Assembly (NCBI RefSeq): GCF_900112665.1
Contig: NZ_FOMN01000011.1
Span: 1-42,406 of the forward strand
Direction: 5' to 3'
DNA from: Lactobacillus bombicola
GTDB lineage: Bacteria; Bacillota; Bacilli; Lactobacillales; Lactobacillaceae
Length of the DNA stretch: 42,406 nucleotides
Position numbers and translations under genes: made by a program. The notes beneath the pieces are model-generated. The model saw only the letters and a program-made list of their open reading frames with translations. It was not told the origin of the DNA and ran no database searches. Positions 13,541-21,725 of this stretch are shown in pieces. Each line of letters starts with the position of its first letter. Position 1 is the stretch's first letter.

Positions 13541-13690
13541 GTTGCGGTAATGGTTGTAAGCAGGTTCGAGTCCTGCTACCGCAATAGCCCGCGACGACCC
13601 ATTGAAGTGCTTTAAGAGTTAGCACTGGCGAGCGGGCCTGTGTTAAAAAGAAAATAAACGATATACAAGCATCTTAGCGGTGCTTTTTTT
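13541..13690 (+). ncRNA. Structured RNA with tRNA-like acceptor/T-arm mini-helix
   Basis: A TATAAT box (13529-13534) precedes the region. TTGCGGTA (13542-13549) pairs with TACCGCAA (13577-13584) as an 8-bp acceptor-like stem. Inside it GCAGG-TTCGAGT-CCTGC (13560-13576) is a textbook tRNA T-arm. Only ten bases stand where the D and anticodon arms should be, so it cannot decode. A second domain follows: outer stem GCCCGC/GCGGGC (13587-13592, 13632-13637) and inner stem AGTGCT/AGCACT (13606-13611, 13621-13626). A terminator hairpin with seven T closes it (13668-13690). This GC-rich block directly before TerS could instead be, or include, the cos/pac packaging site. Structure is seen; transcription is inferred. 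Confidence 0.55.
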
Positions 13691-13740
13691 ATGAAGAAAT
13701 TAAATTTGTGTTGTATGCGTGGAAGTAGGTGAGACAAATA

Positions 13741-14250
13741 GTGGTAAAGAAAAAGCAATATAAAGGTAGGGTAAATGACTGGCTAACACCAGAAGGACTA
13801 GAAACACTTAAGCATTGGGCAAGAAATGGACTTACTAATGACGATATTGCTCATAACATGGGAGTCAGCCGTGACACTTTATATCGCTGGAAAAAAGCGA
13901 AATCAGACATTTACGACGCCCTAAAAGAAGGACGCATTCCAGCAGATGCAAAAGTTGAAAGTGCCCTGCATAAACGGGCAACTGGATATATGACAGTTGA
14001 AGAACATGAGGAATTGATTAAGCAGGACGATGGAAGTTCAAAAATGGTGGTTGTATCAAGAATAAGAAAGTTTGTCCCACCAGATACAACAGCAGGTATT
14101 TTTTGGCTAAAAAACCGTGATCCAGAACATTGGCGCGAGCAAAAAGAAATTGGTATTAATGGTAGCATTAAGACTAATAGTAATCTTGATAAGTTAAGTG
14201 ACGAAGATTTACGTAAACTAACCAAATTAGCTGATGATGACAATGATTAA
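13741..14250 (+). CDS. terS: Terminase small subunit
   Basis: About 169 aa. An N-terminal HTH (LKHWARNGLTNDDIAHNMGV followed by SRDTLYRWKKAKSD) and the downstream helical domain with RATGYMTVEEH are typical of TerS of this group; the end DPEHWREQKEIGINGSI is also characteristic. I prefer GTG 13741, eight bases after AGGTGA; GTG 13729 is also in frame. TerS recognises the packaging site, probably in the preceding 350 bases, and recruits TerL. It overlaps terL by 17 bases in another frame. Confidence 0.9.
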   Translation: MVKKKQYKGRVNDWLTPEGLETLKHWARNGLTNDDIAHNMGVSRDTLYRWKKAKSDIYDALKEGRIPADAKVESALHKRATGYMTVEEHEELIKQDDGSSKMVVVSRIRKFVPPDTTAGIFWLKNRDPEHWREQKEIGINGSIKTNSNLDKLSDEDLRKLTKLADDDND

Positions 14251-15691
14251 TTTAACTATGGATGATAAGGCTGAACTTGCCTTAAGAGCTAAAGAGGAAC
14301 TGGCTAGGCGTAATTACGTTGACTATTTTAGTTTGGCAAATCCCAAGTCAAAACTATTTGCTCACACAAAATACATTTGTGAGAAAATGCAAAAGATAAT
14401 CGATGGTGAACGCAAATTCTACATTGTAGAAATGCCGCCTCAGCATGGAAAATCTATGACGATTACGCAAACTTTTCCAAGTTATTATCTTATGCGGCAT
14501 CCCGACAAAAGAGTCATGATTTCAGCATACTCACAAGACCTATTTACTACATTTAGTGATGCGAACAGAAAGCATTTTGAAGAATGGGCTTATCCACTTT
14601 TTGGATTGCAACCAGAAAAAAATACTTCAAAAGAGTTCCACGTTAAAGATCATCGTGGGACTTTTTATGCTACATCAATGCTTGGTGGTGCATCTGGTAG
14701 ACCCGCTGACCTGCTAATCATTGACGATCCTATCAAGAACAGTGAGGAAGCAATGTCAACTACGATTAAAGATAAGATATGGAATGAATGGAACCTAACC
14801 TTTTTTCCACGTCTGCAAAAAGGTGGTTCAGTTATAGTCATCATGACTAGGTGGCAAATTGATGACCTAGCAGGAAGATTGATGAAGAAAAAGTCACTAC
14901 CATGGGAAGAGTTGAAGTTACCAGCGATTGCAGAAGACATCCCTGATGGAGAGACTGATGCAATTGGTCGGCATAACGGGGATGCCCTTTGCCCACAACT
15001 GCATACGATTGACTCACTTAAGATACATAAGCATGATATGGGATCACAGAAGTTTGCTGCACTATATCAGCAACGACCTAGTTTAGCTGCTGGCAACATT
15101 TTTAGACGGGATTGGGTAAAATACTATGTTCCAACCAAAAAAATGCAAGCAGAGCTGCAACTGACCAATGAGCAAGCAATGGTTTTGCCACTACACTTTA
15201 CAGAAAAGGTACAGTCATGGGATGCAACATTTAAATCTAAGGAGAACGATGACTTTGTTGCTGGCGAGGTTTGGGGCAAGAGAGATGCTAATTATTTTCT
15301 ATTGGATTGGCGACATGCTCGTATGACTTTTACAGAAACGATAGCGGCTATTACAACGATGACAGCTAAACATCCTGATGCACGTAGTAAATACATCGAA
15401 GATAAGGCTAACGGTAGCGCAATAATTGATACTCTTAAAAATAAGATTGAGGGCATTATTCCGGTTGAGCCAGATGGTGGTAAAGAAGTCCGTGCTAGTG
15501 CTGTTAGTCCTTTATGGGAAGCAGGCAACGTCTATGTTCCACATCCCTTGTGGAAGCCTGAAATTGAAGAAATGCTTGAGGAAATCTTTAACTTTCCTAA
15601 TGGTCCACATGATGATTGGGTTGATGCCATGACGCAAGCACTGAACTACATGGGTAAGCAAAAATCATTCTTTGAAGTTTATAAGTATTAG
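14234..15691 (+). CDS. terL: Terminase large subunit (packaging ATPase/nuclease)
   Basis: This 485-aa motor protein has Walker A-like PPQHGKS (68-74), Walker B LLIIDDP (160-166), the coupling motif IVIMTRWQ (about 201-208) and a C-terminal RNase-H-like nuclease beginning at SWDATFK (about 330) with acidic residues continuing to PHDDWVDAM (about 458). It translocates DNA into the prohead and cuts concatemers. It is of normal length and looks intact. Several in-frame ATGs cluster at 14234-14245; the exact start is uncertain by three codons. Confidence 0.96.
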   Translation: MMTMINLTMDDKAELALRAKEELARRNYVDYFSLANPKSKLFAHTKYICEKMQKIIDGERKFYIVEMPPQHGKSMTITQTFPSYYLMRHPDKRVMISAYSQDLFTTFSDANRKHFEEWAYPLFGLQPEKNTSKEFHVKDHRGTFYATSMLGGASGRPADLLIIDDPIKNSEEAMSTTIKDKIWNEWNLTFFPRLQKGGSVIVIMTRWQIDDLAGRLMKKKSLPWEELKLPAIAEDIPDGETDAIGRHNGDALCPQLHTIDSLKIHKHDMGSQKFAALYQQRPSLAAGNIFRRDWVKYYVPTKKMQAELQLTNEQAMVLPLHFTEKVQSWDATFKSKENDDFVAGEVWGKRDANYFLLDWRHARMTFTETIAAITTMTAKHPDARSKYIEDKANGSAIIDTLKNKIEGIIPVEPDGGKEVRASAVSPLWEAGNVYVPHPLWKPEIEEMLEEIFNFPNGPHDDWVDAMTQALNYMGKQKSFFEVYKY

Positions 15692-15703
15692 AAAGGTGAT
15701 TAG

Positions 15704-17131
15704 ATGGGTTGGTTTTTCAATAAGAAAAATGCAAAAACTAAAGTTAACCGTTTTGACTTCGATGATTACTGGTCAAAGGGAGTAACACCGTCACGATTTG
15801 GTGATACTAGACCACAATTTGTTGTTGATTCACATGATTATGACTTGCTTAACAACATGTACCAAGAAAATGGATTGGCACAGAAAGTAGTTAGAAAACC
15901 TGCAGAAGATATGACAAGAAATGGTTGGCGTATTGTTATACCAGATGATCCGAATAGGCAAGCTATTTATCAAAAGGCAATGGATAACTTACATTTAACT
16001 ACGCAGCTTAAAAAAGAACTAATTTATATGCGACTTCATGGTGATGGCTATGCCAATATTGGTCTTAAAGAAATAAAGCCAAGTTCGGAATCTGACAAAG
16101 TTGATTTTAAAAACATTAAAAATGTTTCGTTTGTTCATGCATTTGGTCAAAAACACGTGCAAAAGACTAAGGCAAATGATGATCCAACTGATATAAATTA
16201 TGGCCAAGAACAACAAATATTTATTAAGCCGACAACTGCAGGCAGTACGATTAATAAATATGGTTTTGCAATGCCACAGCAACCTCAAAATTACCAAGTT
16301 ATTATTGATAAAAGCCGTTATTTTCACGTTGATATAGGTAAACTTGAAGATAATGATTTAGGAACATCTGTTTTAACAACATGTGGTGATCCATTAAAAG
16401 TGCTTAATTCAGGGTTATATTCTGACGGTAAAATCTTGTACGAATATACGTTGAAGATTTTCCAGTCTAGCAGAATTCGTGATATGGAAGGTAATCCTAA
16501 AGAACGTGCAAAGGCGCAAGCCATACTAAATCAAGGGATGTCAACCGAATCAGTTTTTGCTATTGGTGATAATGAAACCATGACAAAATTAGGTACGAAT
16601 GTTGGCGGTATTGATAAACTTTATGAATTTGCTTGGCAGCAATTAGCTGCAGCAAGTGATATTCCCAAATCAGTATTAATGGGGCAGGAAGCTGGAACTT
16701 TAGCAGGTGCGCAGTATGATGTTATTAACTATTACGATGGCATTAAAGCGAAGCAAGAAACAATTTTAAAGCCACAGATAGAATACATCGTTAAATTGCT
16801 GATGTATTCAACTGATGTTGCAGGTGGCTTTGATGATCCCGATAAAATTGATTGGCATATAGAATTTAATCCTCTCTGGACAGCTGATGATGTAACGCAA
16901 AGTAAAACACTGCTGCAAAATGCACAAGCAGCAAATGCTTTGGTTAGTGCTGGTATTTTAGACCCTGATGAAGCTAAACAAATGCTTGGAGGGCAACATA
17001 ATTCAGTAAGTGCTAAGACTGATAGTGCTGATAAACAGTTGACTGAAAAAGAAATTGAGAAGATGAGGCAACAATTGATTAGCTTTATTCATGGGGATGC
17101 ACAAGATGACAAAAAGCAAGAAGCTGATTAA
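15704..17131 (+). CDS. Portal protein, DUF1073 type
   Basis: This 475-aa protein forms the ring at the capsid vertex through which DNA passes. The N-terminus (SHDYDLLNNMYQENGLAQKV, then KPAEDMTRNGWRI) and the middle (DIPKSVLMGQEAGTLAGAQY) are typical of DUF1073 portal proteins, and it follows TerL in the usual order. Some DUF1073 proteins of other phages carry an Acb1-type anti-CBASS phosphodiesterase domain; I see no obvious H-x-T pair here, so only the portal role is supported. Start ATG with AAAGGTGA upstream. Confidence 0.93.
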   Translation: MGWFFNKKNAKTKVNRFDFDDYWSKGVTPSRFGDTRPQFVVDSHDYDLLNNMYQENGLAQKVVRKPAEDMTRNGWRIVIPDDPNRQAIYQKAMDNLHLTTQLKKELIYMRLHGDGYANIGLKEIKPSSESDKVDFKNIKNVSFVHAFGQKHVQKTKANDDPTDINYGQEQQIFIKPTTAGSTINKYGFAMPQQPQNYQVIIDKSRYFHVDIGKLEDNDLGTSVLTTCGDPLKVLNSGLYSDGKILYEYTLKIFQSSRIRDMEGNPKERAKAQAILNQGMSTESVFAIGDNETMTKLGTNVGGIDKLYEFAWQQLAAASDIPKSVLMGQEAGTLAGAQYDVINYYDGIKAKQETILKPQIEYIVKLLMYSTDVAGGFDDPDKIDWHIEFNPLWTADDVTQSKTLLQNAQAANALVSAGILDPDEAKQMLGGQHNSVSAKTDSADKQLTEKEIEKMRQQLISFIHGDAQDDKKQEAD

Positions 17132-17951
17132 GGAAGAGGTTAGACTGCTTACACATGGCATTCCCACTACAAGGTATCCCAGAAAACTAGAAGACTGGTA
17201 TGCACGAGAACTTGGCAAGTTGGTAACTAGATGGCGAGCGATTGCTACAACTTATCTTGACCAACTAGTAAAGGAACACGTCCGCGGTGGGGCTGCTTTT
17301 TTAGCTGATAATAAAAAAGATAGACATAGCCAAGATATGCCACCGGTTCATAACTGGGTTGATGATATGAATCAAGCTATGAAAATGATTGATGATGCCA
17401 TACTTGCATCCCAAACAGAGCAAGATTTTACTAAATTGGCGACAAGATTAGTTAATGGTATTGATAATTTTTCATACCTTAACGTCAAAATGCAAACTAA
17501 GATTGCTAATATTGACCCAATCAGTAGCAATCAAGCAATTAGCGACTACATTAAAGCCAAAATTGCAGAGAATGCTGGTCGAATAAAACGGTTGAGGTCG
17601 GAATATGTTGATAAGCTACAGAGTGAAATTTACAATTCAATTACCAAAGGCGGTGGTATTTCCGACCTGACTAAGGCAATTACTAAGACAGGCGAAGTAA
17701 CTAACAAACATGCTGCATTAATCGCCAATGATCAGACAGGTACGATTATCAGTCAATTGGATAGCTATCGCTCAAAGGCCGCAGGCGCACAAAAGTATAT
17801 TTGGCAGTCAATGGAAGATGAACGTGTGCGTCCAGCACATGCCGAGCTTGACCAAACAGAGCAGAGCTACGATGATCCAGACGGTGGTGATGATGGACAA
17901 TTGCCAGGTGAGCCAATAAGGTGCAGATGTGTTGCAGTACCAATCTTTTAG
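17106..17951 (+). CDS. Minor head protein, MuF/SPP1 gp7-like
   Basis: About 281 aa. The C-terminal MuF signature is clear: LIANDQTGTIISQLDSYRSK, then YIWQSMEDERVRPAHAELD and GEPIRCRCVAVPIF. MuF-like proteins bind the portal and are needed for early ejection or head assembly. The gene overlaps the portal gene; ATG 17106 is preferred (GGGG nine bases upstream) over ATG 17091, which lacks a ribosome site. No C-terminal toxin domain is fused; the protein ends right after the MuF motif. Confidence 0.92.
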   Translation: MTKSKKLIKEEVRLLTHGIPTTRYPRKLEDWYARELGKLVTRWRAIATTYLDQLVKEHVRGGAAFLADNKKDRHSQDMPPVHNWVDDMNQAMKMIDDAILASQTEQDFTKLATRLVNGIDNFSYLNVKMQTKIANIDPISSNQAISDYIKAKIAENAGRIKRLRSEYVDKLQSEIYNSITKGGGISDLTKAITKTGEVTNKHAALIANDQTGTIISQLDSYRSKAAGAQKYIWQSMEDERVRPAHAELDQTEQSYDDPDGGDDGQLPGEPIRCRCVAVPIF

Positions 17952-17994
17952 GGATGATAAAAAAATAAATTCTTTTAAAATATCCCTTTACTTT

Positions 17995-18013
17995 TATGCA
18001 CTAATAGTGCATA
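17995..18013. promoter_or_regulatory. HicAB promoter/operator palindrome
   Basis: A perfect inverted repeat TATGCACT-AAT-AGTGCATA lies 26 bases before the hicA start, with TTTACT just upstream (17987) and AT-rich -10-like sequence (ATAATAATAT, 18011-18020) overlapping its right arm. This is where HicB or the HicAB complex would bind to autoregulate. The palindrome is seen; the binding is inferred. Confidence 0.65.
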
Positions 18014-18039
18014 ATAATATACGTAAGGAGGAAACACCA

Positions 18040-18222
18040 ATGCCGATGAAAACAAAAGAATTTGTGAGACTTTTAAAAAGAAATGGTTTTGTAAAGGTTT
18101 CACAAACAGGCTCCCATGCAAAATACAGAAACGGAACTAGACAAGTTATAGTTCCAATACATGCACGAGAATTGCCTAAGGGAATTGAACATTCCATGAT
18201 GAAGCAAGCAGGGCTTAGATAA
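18040..18222 (+). CDS. hicA: HicA toxin (mRNA interferase)
   Basis: This 60-aa protein is a complete HicA: KTKEFVRLLKRNGFVKVSQT, then GSHAKYRNGTRQVIVPIH and ELPKGIEHSMMKQAG. The catalytic His is His26 in GSHAKY. HicA folds like a double-stranded-RNA-binding domain and cleaves mRNA. The start is ATG 18040, ten bases after AAGGAGG; an upstream in-frame extension lacks support. It precedes hicB by 40 bases and is a mobile insertion among head genes. Confidence 0.93.
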   Translation: MPMKTKEFVRLLKRNGFVKVSQTGSHAKYRNGTRQVIVPIHARELPKGIEHSMMKQAGLR

Positions 18223-18262
18223 GCCTTGTTTGGTGTATTCCTATATGAGAAGAGGTATAAAA

Positions 18263-18661
18263 ATGGCATATAAATATTTTGGAACGTTATTACATAATAT
18301 TGCAGATAATGTTTGGGAAGTTAAATTTGAAGATTTTCCTGAAGCAATAACTTTTGGTGAAACTCCTGCTGAAGCTTACAGTTATGGCAAAGATGCGTTA
18401 ATTTTAGCTTTAGATGGTAAAACAAATTTTCCTAAGCCTACTGAATTTAAAAAACAGGTTGATTTTAATAGGTCAGACTACGATGAAGCTTTTCAACTAC
18501 CTTTTGAAGTAACAAAAGCAGAAATTGAAAGCACTGTTAAGCACGAAAAGGTTAGAAAAAATCTTACTATACCTAAATATCTTGCTGATGCAGCAGATAA
18601 GAAAAATATTAATTATAGTAAGCTTATGTCTAGGGCTTTAGAAAAAGAATTAGGCGTATAA
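18263..18661 (+). CDS. hicB: HicB antitoxin
   Basis: About 132 aa from ATG 18263 (AGAGGTA upstream). The N-terminal partial RNase-H fold (VWEVKFEDFPEAITFGETPA, then EAYSYGKDALILAL) binds HicA, and the C-terminal DNA-binding part (NLTIPKYLADAADKKNINYS, then LMSRALEKELGV) looks like a ribbon-helix-helix. It neutralises HicA and represses the operon through the upstream palindrome. A pair such as this may stabilise the prophage or limit competing phages. Confidence 0.92.
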   Translation: MAYKYFGTLLHNIADNVWEVKFEDFPEAITFGETPAEAYSYGKDALILALDGKTNFPKPTEFKKQVDFNRSDYDEAFQLPFEVTKAEIESTVKHEKVRKNLTIPKYLADAADKKNINYSKLMSRALEKELGV

Positions 18662-18681
18662 AATTAACAATATTGATTATG

Positions 18682-18709
18682 AGCAGAGCGTAAGCCTGCT
18701 TATTTTTTT
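18682..18709 (+). terminator. Weak terminator after hicB
   Basis: AGCAG (18682-18686) pairs with CTGCT (18696-18700) around a nine-base loop and is followed by a T-rich tail (18701-18709). The stem is short. It would allow partial readthrough into the head genes, which fits an inserted cassette that has not blocked late transcription. Confidence 0.45.
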
Positions 18710-18736
18710 ACTTCAAATTGGAAGGAGGTGATGGAA

Positions 18737-19144
18737 ATGTCAAAGGATGTTTCAACTGAAGATACCAAGATGCCTGATAAAACAACTGAACCAAGTAAGC
18801 AAGTGCATGCTGAGTCGGTTGGCACTGTTAATTCAGCTAGTGACAACATTGATAAGTTGTTAAGTTCGAATAGTGCTTCAAACTCAACAATTGTAAGTGA
18901 ATCAGCTACTAGTAGTTCAACAAGTAAGGAGAATCAAATGGATAATTCAGATTTGCTGCCTAATGGTGACCGCAAAGTTATTGTTAAGGAAGGCGATAGT
19001 ATTTATAGCATCGCACAAAAATATCATGTAGGGATGCAACAACTGCGGTTCTATAACAATGTCAATAAGCATACGATGAAGATTCGTGTCGGTCAGGAAA
19101 TTATCATTCCTGCACATTTTGTTAGTATTCCAGTAGGTGAATAA
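18737..19144 (+). CDS. LysM-domain protein in the head cassette
   Basis: About 135 aa. Residues 1-75 are a Ser/Thr/Asp-rich disordered region; residues about 80-128 form one LysM domain (VIVKEGDSIYSIAQKYHVGM, then RVGQEIIIP). LysM binds peptidoglycan or chitin-like glycans. There is no signal peptide. ATG 18737 has AAGGAGG eight bases upstream. It lies between the HicAB insertion and the prohead protease. It may be a capsid-associated wall-binding decoration or a scaffold-related factor; the role is not established. Confidence 0.8.
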   Translation: MSKDVSTEDTKMPDKTTEPSKQVHAESVGTVNSASDNIDKLLSSNSASNSTIVSESATSSSTSKENQMDNSDLLPNGDRKVIVKEGDSIYSIAQKYHVGMQQLRFYNNVNKHTMKIRVGQEIIIPAHFVSIPVGE

Positions 19145-19146
19145 TT

Positions 19147-20313
19147 GTGCTGGTAGAAAGATATGATACAGCACCAATCAACCAGTTGAATTTTGATAGT
19201 TTGACTGGCTTTTTAATTGCCAAAAATGTGCCAATTGCACGCGCAGGAGTGTTCTCATATCGCAAAGCTGATGGTTCATTTCTTATGGAAGCAAAGCTGC
19301 CAGAAGAGTTATTGTCCGATGATACGGTAGCTACTGTTAACTGCAAACCAATTACAGACAATCATCCTCGTGAAAATGGGGAGAATGTGTTAGTTAATAG
19401 AGGTAATTCAGCCAAATACATGAAAGGTTTAACTGCCTCAAATGCACATGTTGATAGTAGCGATAATACGTTACGGGTTGATATGACTATTTCTGATCCA
19501 GAGCTTATCAAAGAAGTTCAAAACGGTAAGGAAGAACTATCAATTGGTTTTCAGACAGAAGTTGAACCACGCAAAGGCACATATAAGGGTATGGCATTCG
19601 ATGCCGTACAGAAAAATATTCAAGTTAATCATGTTGCGATTGTTGACCGTGGACGTGCTGGTCATACGGTGCGGCTAACAGGTGACAGCGCAGAAAGCGT
19701 GATTGATGACAATCGAGAAAGGACAAACGAGCAGATGGAAACTACAAAGGTAAGACTTGATGGTGAAAATATCACGGTAGCTACTGATGACGCTGATAAA
19801 GTTACCAAGTCTAACTCATCGTTAGCATCTCTAAAGGAACAGCTTAAGGCGGAACAAGCAAAAGTTGCTGACTTAGAAGCTAAGGTGAAAAAAGCAGAGG
19901 GGGATGCTGCTGATAAGAAAAAGAAAGCAGATACTGCTCAAGCAAAAGCAGATTCAGCTGAAAAAGATAAAATTGAACTGCAAACTAAATTGGATAAGTT
20001 CAAGACTGATTCAGTTGATGAATTAGTTAACAATAGATTGCAATTAATTGATACGGCTAGAACATTGGTTGGTGATAGCTATGACTTCAACGGAAAAAAT
20101 GAGAAGACTATAAAGGTTGACTCAATTAAGGCTGTTGATTCTAATTTTGACGAGAAAGATAAGTCTGATGATTATATTGACGCTTATTTTGATAGTCAAG
20201 TTAAGAATGCTACTAAAGGCAGAGTTATAGGCTCACCAAGCTTCAAGGGTGATAATGGTGATGAACTTGGAGTCAACCCTTGGGCAGATTTATACAACAA
20301 GGAGGCTAGATAA
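19147..20313 (+). CDS. Prohead protease-scaffold fusion, DUF2213 family
   Basis: 388 aa, GTG start (AGGTGA eight bases upstream). The N-terminal half (about 1-180) is a DUF2213 prohead-protease domain with CKPITDNHP (candidate catalytic His) and EELSIGFQTEVEP (candidate Ser), followed by VNHVAIVDRGRAG. The C-terminal half (about 205-300) is a long charged coiled coil typical of scaffolds (EQLKAEQAKVADLEAKVKKA). It directs capsid assembly and is then degraded. Its position before the decoration and capsid genes is canonical. Confidence 0.9.
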   Translation: MLVERYDTAPINQLNFDSLTGFLIAKNVPIARAGVFSYRKADGSFLMEAKLPEELLSDDTVATVNCKPITDNHPRENGENVLVNRGNSAKYMKGLTASNAHVDSSDNTLRVDMTISDPELIKEVQNGKEELSIGFQTEVEPRKGTYKGMAFDAVQKNIQVNHVAIVDRGRAGHTVRLTGDSAESVIDDNRERTNEQMETTKVRLDGENITVATDDADKVTKSNSSLASLKEQLKAEQAKVADLEAKVKKAEGDAADKKKKADTAQAKADSAEKDKIELQTKLDKFKTDSVDELVNNRLQLIDTARTLVGDSYDFNGKNEKTIKVDSIKAVDSNFDEKDKSDDYIDAYFDSQVKNATKGRVIGSPSFKGDNGDELGVNPWADLYNKEAR

Positions 20314-20828
20314 TGGCTATTCCAGATGGAACTTTTTACCAAGGACAACAAATTGGTTTTGGTAAACCAGCAACGCTAGAGCCTAATATTACTAATTCTG
20401 ATACTGCAGGCGCAGAAATTAAATATGGTCAAGCTGTCAATTTTGATAGTAATGGTAAAGTTGTTCCTGCTACGCATGCACCAATTTACGGGGTCGCGTG
20501 GGCAAAACAATATGTTGATGGCTATGCAGTGAATGAAGAAACTAAGGCTGCTGCAAGATGGCACACTGGTGAAACAGTATCTGTTATGCGTGATGGAACT
20601 ATTGAAGTTTGCGCAACAGAAGATGTTAATAAAAACACGCCGGCAACAGTGGACGCTAATGGTAATTTTAAAATGGCAGATACCAATGATTTTGTGGTTG
20701 GACTATTTAGAACAGCTGCAAATGCTGGTGAAGGCGTGGATTTGCAAATTCGTATTACTAATGCACAGCCACAATCAGTGGCACCAACATCACAATCGGC
20801 ACAGCCAAAACAAGGAGGTAATAGTTAA
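20313..20828 (+). CDS. Head decoration-like (structural cement) protein
   Basis: This 171-aa protein is beta-rich (GAEIKYGQAVNFDSNGKVVP, then PIYGVAWAKQYVDGY and FVVGLFRTAANAGEGVDLQI) and has the style of capsid cement proteins. It starts at the last base of the protease stop and ends at the capsid start codon; the tight spacing supports equal expression. The C-terminal tail is Gln/Ser/Pro-rich. Decoration is inferred from position and fold style. Confidence 0.8.
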   Translation: MAIPDGTFYQGQQIGFGKPATLEPNITNSDTAGAEIKYGQAVNFDSNGKVVPATHAPIYGVAWAKQYVDGYAVNEETKAAARWHTGETVSVMRDGTIEVCATEDVNKNTPATVDANGNFKMADTNDFVVGLFRTAANAGEGVDLQIRITNAQPQSVAPTSQSAQPKQGGNS

Positions 20829-21706
20829 TGCCAGTTACATCATTAATTCCTAAATCAATGCTGACTACTATTGATAAGGTGGTTCGGACACCTAAAAAAG
20901 GGCAATTGCTTGGAAGACAATTAATTAAAAGTAGTAGTACTTTACATCCATGGGATGATTACTACAAATATCAAATTGTTAACAGTTTTGGCGAAGCTAA
21001 ACCAATGGCTGACCATGCTGAAGATTTTCCAGTTACTGATGTTGACGCAACGGAAGCTGGGCAAAATATCATGGACTTTGGTCTAGGTATTACATATTCA
21101 GATAAGGAATTAGGTCAAGCACGCCAAGCTGGTGTCAATCTTGATACACAGCAAGCAGAGGCAGTTAATCGTGGTTTTGCTGAAGCGGATGATAAGTTGA
21201 TTTTTAATGGAAATACAGATTATGGTATTCCTGGATTAATCAACACCAAAGATGGGCAAACTACTACTGCAAGTAAGCAATTTTCAAGTAACGATCCTAA
21301 AGCATTAATGGCAGAACTTAAGGCTGACAGGCAAATGATTACACAAAAGGTTGGCTATGAAAATGCGACACCAGTATTAGCATTACCTGGGGATGCTTAT
21401 GATGCTTTAGATGTACCATATAACGACTATCAACCAACAACTCTATTACAGCTATTGATTAATCGTGGTTGGTTTTCTCAAATTGTTAAGGTTAATGAGC
21501 TTGATAAAAAGCAGAGCGGATTAAAGAATAATGTTGGCTTAATGTTTGTTAATACGCCAGATGTTGTGCAAATCAAAGACGCAATGCCAGTAAGCTTATC
21601 TGGACAAGTCAAAACACTTACTGGTGTGAAGATTGCTTATCGAATGCGGACTGCTGGTGCTGTAGTATTTTATCCAAGCGCATTTTTAACGATCGATAAA
21701 GTTTAG
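20828..21706 (+). CDS. Major capsid protein, DUF2184 type
   Basis: This 292-aa protein follows the protease/scaffold and decoration genes. Its sequence (DFGLGITYSDKELGQARQAG, then FNGNTDYGIPGLINTKDGQT and GVKIAYRMRTAGAVVFYPSA) matches the DUF2184 major capsid proteins of contractile-tailed Gram-positive phages (HK97 fold). An extended N-arm (1-45) and late domains are complete. It forms the icosahedral shell. Confidence 0.92.
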   Translation: MPVTSLIPKSMLTTIDKVVRTPKKGQLLGRQLIKSSSTLHPWDDYYKYQIVNSFGEAKPMADHAEDFPVTDVDATEAGQNIMDFGLGITYSDKELGQARQAGVNLDTQQAEAVNRGFAEADDKLIFNGNTDYGIPGLINTKDGQTTTASKQFSSNDPKALMAELKADRQMITQKVGYENATPVLALPGDAYDALDVPYNDYQPTTLLQLLINRGWFSQIVKVNELDKKQSGLKNNVGLMFVNTPDVVQIKDAMPVSLSGQVKTLTGVKIAYRMRTAGAVVFYPSAFLTIDKV

Positions 21707-21725
21707 TTTTTAGGAGGGCATAGAA

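Noticed and set aside
13541-13590. A functional tRNA gene
   Set aside because: Acceptor and T-arm are present but there is no anticodon or complete D-arm; only ten bases link the stems.
15704-17131. Acb1-type anti-CBASS domain in the DUF1073 portal
   Set aside because: Length and motifs fit a plain portal; the paired H-x-T/S motifs expected for the phosphodiesterase are not apparent.
17106-17951. Polymorphic toxin fused to MuF
   Set aside because: The protein ends directly after the conserved MuF Cys-rich motif; no extra domain follows.
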